Source: Prevotella sp. UBA6429
GTDB taxonomy: Bacteria; Bacteroidota; Bacteroidia; Bacteroidales; Bacteroidaceae
DNA length: 10,620 nt
Direction: 5' to 3'
NCBI GenBank assembly: GCA_002437285.1
Contig: DJOV01000016.1
Coordinates: 1-10,620 of the forward strand
Made by a program: the position numbers and the translations under genes. Position 1 is the first letter of the stretch, and the number at the start of each line of letters is the position of its first letter. The notes beneath the pieces are model-generated. The model saw nothing but the letters and a program-made list of their open reading frames with translations. It had not been told where the DNA came from and did no database searches. This document shows, piece after piece, positions 6,828 to 10,620 of this stretch.

Positions 6828-8585
6828 TTAAATGTCCAAATGCAATTGCATCTCATCGATGGCACTGCCTGGCGTGATCATGGGTGTGACATTCTCGTCT
6901 TCCTTCACCGCGCACTCCAGCAAATAAGGCCCATCCGTGCTGAGCATCTCCTGAATCCTGGCCTGCAAGTCGGCCCGATCCACCGCAACTCCATACGCGA
7001 TGCCATAGCCGCGGGCTATGACCTCGTAGCAAGGATTGAGCATCCGGGTGAACGAATGGCGATGATTATACATCAAGTCTTGCCACTGGCGCACATTGCC
7101 CAAGTAGTTGTTGTTGAGCAAAATCATCTTGACCGGCGCCTGCTGCTCCATGATGGTGCCCAGCTCCTGGATGGACATCTGAAAGCCACCGTCGCCCGTG
7201 AAAAGGCAGATGGTGCGGTCAGGCGCACCGAATGTGGCGCCAACGGCTGCCGGCAAGCCAAAGCCCATGGTGCCCAGTCCGCCACTGGTGACAATGCTCC
7301 TGCGGTGTTTGTATTTGAAATAACGACTTGAGAACATCTGGTTCAGACCGACATCGTTCACAAGGACAGCGTTGCCCTCCGTGGCCTCGGCCACGGCATT
7401 GACCACCTCGCCCATGAGGAGCGGTCCCTCCGTGGGATGTGTGGACAGCGTGATGACCTCCTGTTGCTCCTCCTGCTGCAGGGACTTGAACGAGTCGCGC
7501 CACTCCTGATGAGAGGCCTTACGGAGCAAATTGGTGATGGCGGGCAGGCTCTCCTTGCAGTCGCCAATGACAGCCACGTCCGTCTTCACATTCTTGTCAA
7601 TCTCTGTCGGGTCTATGTCCAAATGGATAATCTTGGCCTGGCGGGCATAACTGCTCACACGCCCCGTCACACGGTCGGAGAAACGCATGCCGATGGCTAT
7701 CAGCACATCACACTCCTGCTCCTTGACATTGGGCGCATAGTTGCCGTGCATGCCCAGCATGCCCATGTTGAGCGGATGGTCGGACGGCAAAGCGGAGAGG
7801 CCCATCAACGTACGGCCTGCCGGGATGTCAGCTTTCTCGAGAAAAGCCTTTAGCTCCTCTTGTGCGCCACCCAGCTCCACCCCCTGCCCCACAAGGGCAA
7901 AAGGCTTCTTGGCCTCATTGATGATGTCGGCAGCCTCACGCACCGCCTCCTGGCTCACCTTGGGATAAGGGATATATGACCGCACCTTGTCGGCCTTGCC
8001 CGGCATCCACTTGGCCTTTCCGGTCTGGGCATTGCGCGGGAAGTCAAGAACCACAGGACCAGGACGGCCACTGCGTGCGATGTAGAAGGCCCGATTGACA
8101 GCCCAAGCCACATCCTCAGCCCGCTGTATCTGATAGCTCCACTTGGTGATGGGCTGCGCCATTCCCACGAGGTCCACCTCCTGGAAAGCGTCAGTACCCA
8201 ATGAGGCCACGCCCACCTGTCCGGCGATGACAACGATAGGTGTGGAGTCCATCATGGCGTCGGCCACACCTGTCAGGGTGTTGGTGGCGCCTGGACCAGA
8301 TGTGACGATGGCCACACCGACCTCACCGCTCACACGTGCGAAGCCTTCTGCGGCATGTGCGGCTGCTTGCTCATGGCGCACCAAGATATGGTGGAACCAT
8401 GGGTCACGCTTGCGCGTATAGGTGTATAGCGCATCATAGACAGGCATGATGGCACCGCCCGGATAGCCAAATATGGTATGCACGTTCTCTTGATAAAGTG
8501 CGCGCATCAGTATCTCCGCCCCTGTGCATTCCTCGCCAATGCGAATTCCCGCCCAGGGCACTTCTTTCATGTTTTCTTCTGTCAT
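6828..8585 (-). CDS. ilvB: Acetolactate synthase large (catalytic) subunit
   Basis: The catalytic subunit of acetohydroxyacid synthase condenses two pyruvates, or pyruvate with 2-oxobutanoate, using thiamine diphosphate, FAD and Mg2+; it is the entry step for valine, leucine and isoleucine. With the ATG at 8585 the product has 585 residues. Visible are GYPGGAIMPVYDAL, the catalytic Glu in VRHEQAAAHAAEGFAR (E72), SGPGATNTLTG, the DAFQEVD region, the FAD-side GMRFSDRVTGR, and the thiamine-diphosphate motif from GDGGFQMS (464-471) to LLNNNYLG. A TTG at 8600 would add five residues and overlap the ilvD stop; the ATG with a 7-base gap is preferred. It lies between ilvD and ilvN and should be made in step with the small subunit. 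Confidence 0.97.
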   Translation of the reverse strand: MTEENMKEVPWAGIRIGEECTGAEILMRALYQENVHTIFGYPGGAIMPVYDALYTYTRKRDPWFHHILVRHEQAAAHAAEGFARVSGEVGVAIVTSGPGATNTLTGVADAMMDSTPIVVIAGQVGVASLGTDAFQEVDLVGMAQPITKWSYQIQRAEDVAWAVNRAFYIARSGRPGPVVLDFPRNAQTGKAKWMPGKADKVRSYIPYPKVSQEAVREAADIINEAKKPFALVGQGVELGGAQEELKAFLEKADIPAGRTLMGLSALPSDHPLNMGMLGMHGNYAPNVKEQECDVLIAIGMRFSDRVTGRVSSYARQAKIIHLDIDPTEIDKNVKTDVAVIGDCKESLPAITNLLRKASHQEWRDSFKSLQQEEQQEVITLSTHPTEGPLLMGEVVNAVAEATEGNAVLVNDVGLNQMFSSRYFKYKHRRSIVTSGGLGTMGFGLPAAVGATFGAPDRTICLFTGDGGFQMSIQELGTIMEQQAPVKMILLNNNYLGNVRQWQDLMYNHRHSFTRMLNPCYEVIARGYGIAYGVAVDRADLQARIQEMLSTDGPYLLECAVKEDENVTPMITPGSAIDEMQLHLDI

Positions 8586-8592
8586 AAGTTTC

Positions 8593-10395
8593 TTAGTCAA
8601 TGATTCTCACACCACCTTTGTCCGCCGAACTGACGCTTTGGGCATATGCTCTCAAAGCCTTGCTCACCTCACGATGGCGACGCAAGGGTTGCTGGGGACG
8701 GGCCGCCAGCTCCTCATCGCTAAGCTTGACGTTGATGGTACGATTGGGGATGTCTATCTCAATGATGTCACCATCCTTGATCTTGCCTATGTTGCCCCCC
8801 GAAGCAGCCTCCGGCGAGATGTGCCCGACGCTCAAGCCGCTGGTTCCGCCTGAAAAGCGTCCATCGGTAATCAGGGCACACTCCTTGCCCAAGTGACGGC
8901 TCTTGATGTAAGATGTGGGATAAAGCATCTCTTGCATGCCCGGTCCTCCCTTGGGTCCCTCATGGGTGATGACCACGCAGTCACCCGACTGCACTCTTCC
9001 GTCGAGGATGCCTTCGCAGGCATCTTCCTGAGAGTCGAACACGACAGCGGGTCCCTCAAAATGCCACAGTTCGGAAGCCACGCCTGCTGTCTTGACCACA
9101 CAACCATCTTGAGCGATATTGCCAAAGAGCACGGCCAATCCTCCGTCCTTCGTATAAGCATGTTCCAAATCGCGTATGCAACCATTGGCACGGTCCACAT
9201 CCAGGCTTGGCCATTGCTCGTTCTGGCTTCCCATCTTCGTGGAGAACTTGCGACCGGGTGCACTATGGTAGATGCGGTCGGCCTCAGGGTCGACGGTAGC
9301 GCCTGTGATATCATACTTGGCCATGGCTTCATCAAGCGTCATGCCATCCACACGCTTCACGTAGCCACGGATCAACCCGCCCTTGTTCAGCTCATTCAGA
9401 ATACCAAGAATACCACCGGCACGGTTGCACTCCTGGACGGAATATTTCTGGGTATTGGGTGACAACTTGCAAAGGCAAGGAGCCTTGCGGCTCAACTGGT
9501 CGATGTCGCTCATCTTGAAATCCACCTGTCCCTCTTGGGCCACAGCCAACAGGTGGAGCACTGTATTGGTGGATCCTCCCATGGCGATGTCAAGCGTCAT
9601 GGCATTGAGGAAAGCGTCGCGTGTGGCAATGTTGCGCGGAAGCACGCTGTCATCACCGTCTTCATAATAAGCCAAAGCGTTCTTCACGATTTGGCGAGCG
9701 GCTTGTTTAAACAGTTCAATACGATTGGCATGGGTAGCAAGTATCGTTCCGTTGCCAGGAAGTGACAGTCCGATGGCTTCAGTCAACGAGTTCATGGAGT
9801 TGGCGGTAAACATGCCCGAGCAACTGCCGCAGCCCGGACAGGCGCACTGCTCCAGCTGCTGCAGGTCAGCGTCGCTCACCTCCTTGTCAGCTCCCGCAAT
9901 CATGGTTGTGATGAGGTCAGCGTTTTGGCCACGCCAACGGCCGGCCTCCATGGGGCCACCCGAGCAGAACACCGTGGGGATGTTCAAGCGCATGGCGGCC
10001 ATCAGCATACCTGGAGTGACCTTGTCACAATTGGATATGCAAATCATGGCGTCAGCCTTATGGGCGTTGACCATGTATTCCACTGAATCGGCAATGATGT
10101 CGCGCGAAGGCAAAGAATACAACATGCCATCATGTCCCATGGCGATACCGTCGTCAATGGCAATCGTGTTGAATTCGGCTGCATAGCAACCCATCTTTTC
10201 TATCTCCTCCTTCACTATCTGGCCAATCTCATGCAGGTGTGTGTGACCTGGCACAAATTGCGTGAACGAGTTGACAACGGCAATAATGGGCTTGCCAAAC
10301 TGCTCGTGTTTCATGCCTGTGGCTACCCAAAGCGCACGGGCTCCTGCCATACGTCTGCCTTCCGTGCAGACTGCACTTCTCAATGGATGTTTCAT
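8593..10395 (-). CDS. ilvD: Dihydroxy-acid dehydratase (IlvD)
   Basis: IlvD dehydrates 2,3-dihydroxy-3-methyl acids to 2-oxo acids, the third common step of valine and isoleucine synthesis. The 600-residue product starts MKHPLRSAVCTEGRRMAGAR, as in E. coli-type enzymes (616 residues). Motifs: NSFTQFVPGH (42-51), DDGIAMGH (81-88), NCDKVTPGM with cluster Cys C123, Mg ligand D124 and K125, CPGCGSCSGMFTANSMN with conserved C192, and DGRFSGGTSG (511-520) with the probable general-base Ser. The third cysteine of [2Fe-2S] dehydratases (PCN type) is replaced by PG at 49-50, as in the oxygen-sensitive E. coli enzyme. The ATG at 10395 is chosen over an upstream in-frame start at 10464 because homology begins there and the promoter -7 box lies between them. 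First gene of the ilv cluster. Confidence 0.97.
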   Translation of the reverse strand: MKHPLRSAVCTEGRRMAGARALWVATGMKHEQFGKPIIAVVNSFTQFVPGHTHLHEIGQIVKEEIEKMGCYAAEFNTIAIDDGIAMGHDGMLYSLPSRDIIADSVEYMVNAHKADAMICISNCDKVTPGMLMAAMRLNIPTVFCSGGPMEAGRWRGQNADLITTMIAGADKEVSDADLQQLEQCACPGCGSCSGMFTANSMNSLTEAIGLSLPGNGTILATHANRIELFKQAARQIVKNALAYYEDGDDSVLPRNIATRDAFLNAMTLDIAMGGSTNTVLHLLAVAQEGQVDFKMSDIDQLSRKAPCLCKLSPNTQKYSVQECNRAGGILGILNELNKGGLIRGYVKRVDGMTLDEAMAKYDITGATVDPEADRIYHSAPGRKFSTKMGSQNEQWPSLDVDRANGCIRDLEHAYTKDGGLAVLFGNIAQDGCVVKTAGVASELWHFEGPAVVFDSQEDACEGILDGRVQSGDCVVITHEGPKGGPGMQEMLYPTSYIKSRHLGKECALITDGRFSGGTSGLSVGHISPEAASGGNIGKIKDGDIIEIDIPNRTINVKLSDEELAARPQQPLRRHREVSKALRAYAQSVSSADKGGVRIID

Positions 10396-10420
10396 AACTA
10401 CGTGTTCTCTTAATACAATG

Positions 10421-10452
10421 CAAAGATACAGACTTTTGGGCAACCATGCAAT
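10421..10452 (-). promoter_or_regulatory. Promoter of the ilv cluster (upstream of ilvD)
   Basis: On the minus strand TATCTTTG (10428-10421) matches TAnnTTTG perfectly, and 20 bases upstream ATTG (10452-10449) matches three of four bases of the -33 TTTG. A transcript would begin near 10414, leaving only about 19 bases before the ilvD ATG. That is too short for an attenuator, T-box or riboswitch downstream of the start, so any control at this promoter should act on initiation. Confidence 0.65.
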
Positions 10453-10464
10453 AAATCGGCGCAC

Positions 10465-10620
10465 ATTATTCGCATTTCACAAACAAATTGAAAGAAAAAA
10501 CGTCACTATTATGGACAAACAATAACAAAATGACACATTCAGGGACGGAATGCGCAATTTCAAAAGACTGTTTGCCACACACGCCCCCCAATTTTTTTCG
10601 TAACCATCCGAAATGAGCCG
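10465..10620. other. Window-edge region with no recognised gene
   Basis: This is AT-rich upstream sequence of ilvD that continues past the window end. I see no convincing promoter, terminator, RNA or homologous ORF. A plus-strand ATG at 10530 opens 28 codons (to a TGA near the end) with no recognisable content and is probably chance. Confidence 0.5.

Noticed and set aside
8893..9462. 189-residue plus-strand ORF opposite ilvD
   Set aside because: Antisense shadow of the conserved ilvD frame with no recognisable content.
10396..10464. 23-residue N-terminal extension of IlvD
   Set aside because: It would place the start codon upstream of the -7 promoter box, and family homology begins at the ATG at 10395.
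10396..10620. Attenuator, T-box or riboswitch controlling the ilv genes
   Set aside because: The predicted leader is about 19 bases, there is no terminator hairpin, and no run of Ile, Val or Leu codons precedes ilvD.

Overview
The window looks like chromosomal DNA of a moderately GC-rich member of the Bacteroidales, most likely Prevotellaceae. Three things point there. Promoters carry the Bacteroidota -7 element TAnnTTTG (TATCTTTG, TAACTTTG) instead of a sigma-70 -10 box. Translation starts lack strong Shine-Dalgarno sequences. The gene set ilvD-ilvB-ilvN-thioesterase-ilvC and the protein sequences resemble what I remember from Bacteroides and Prevotella. The genus is an inference from memory, not a computed result.

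Layout. Positions 1-538 hold no intact gene. They contain five 22-bp tandem units (14-123), the middle one remodelled into a perfect 11-bp dyad, then a decayed fragment of an RHS-repeat core domain (about 263-437), then the recJ promoter. recJ (539-2266, +) and recQ (2271-4175, +) form a tight two-gene DNA-repair unit with a 4-base gap; recQ starts with TTG. A stem-loop with T runs on both sides (4243-4285) separates this unit from the convergent minus-strand cluster.

The minus-strand cluster runs from 10395 down to 4328 in the order ilvD, ilvB, ilvN, an acyl-ACP thioesterase, ilvC. Four of the five genes encode acetohydroxyacid synthase (both subunits), ketol-acid reductoisomerase and dihydroxy-acid dehydratase, the shared valine/isoleucine steps that also supply precursors for leucine and for branched-chain fatty acid primers. 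The fifth is a fatty-acid-releasing thioesterase packed between ilvN and ilvC. One promoter lies just upstream of ilvD and a second, very good match to the Bacteroidota consensus lies between the thioesterase and ilvC, so ilvC can probably be transcribed on its own as well.

Most of the window is ordinary core metabolism and repair. The points most worth a second look are the 22-bp repeat/dyad structure, the RHS remnant beside it, the thioesterase inside the ilv operon, the fungal-like character of IlvC, and the internal ilvC promoter. I found no CRISPR array, tRNA, rRNA, insertion sequence or defence system, and no clear evidence of a wholly new system.
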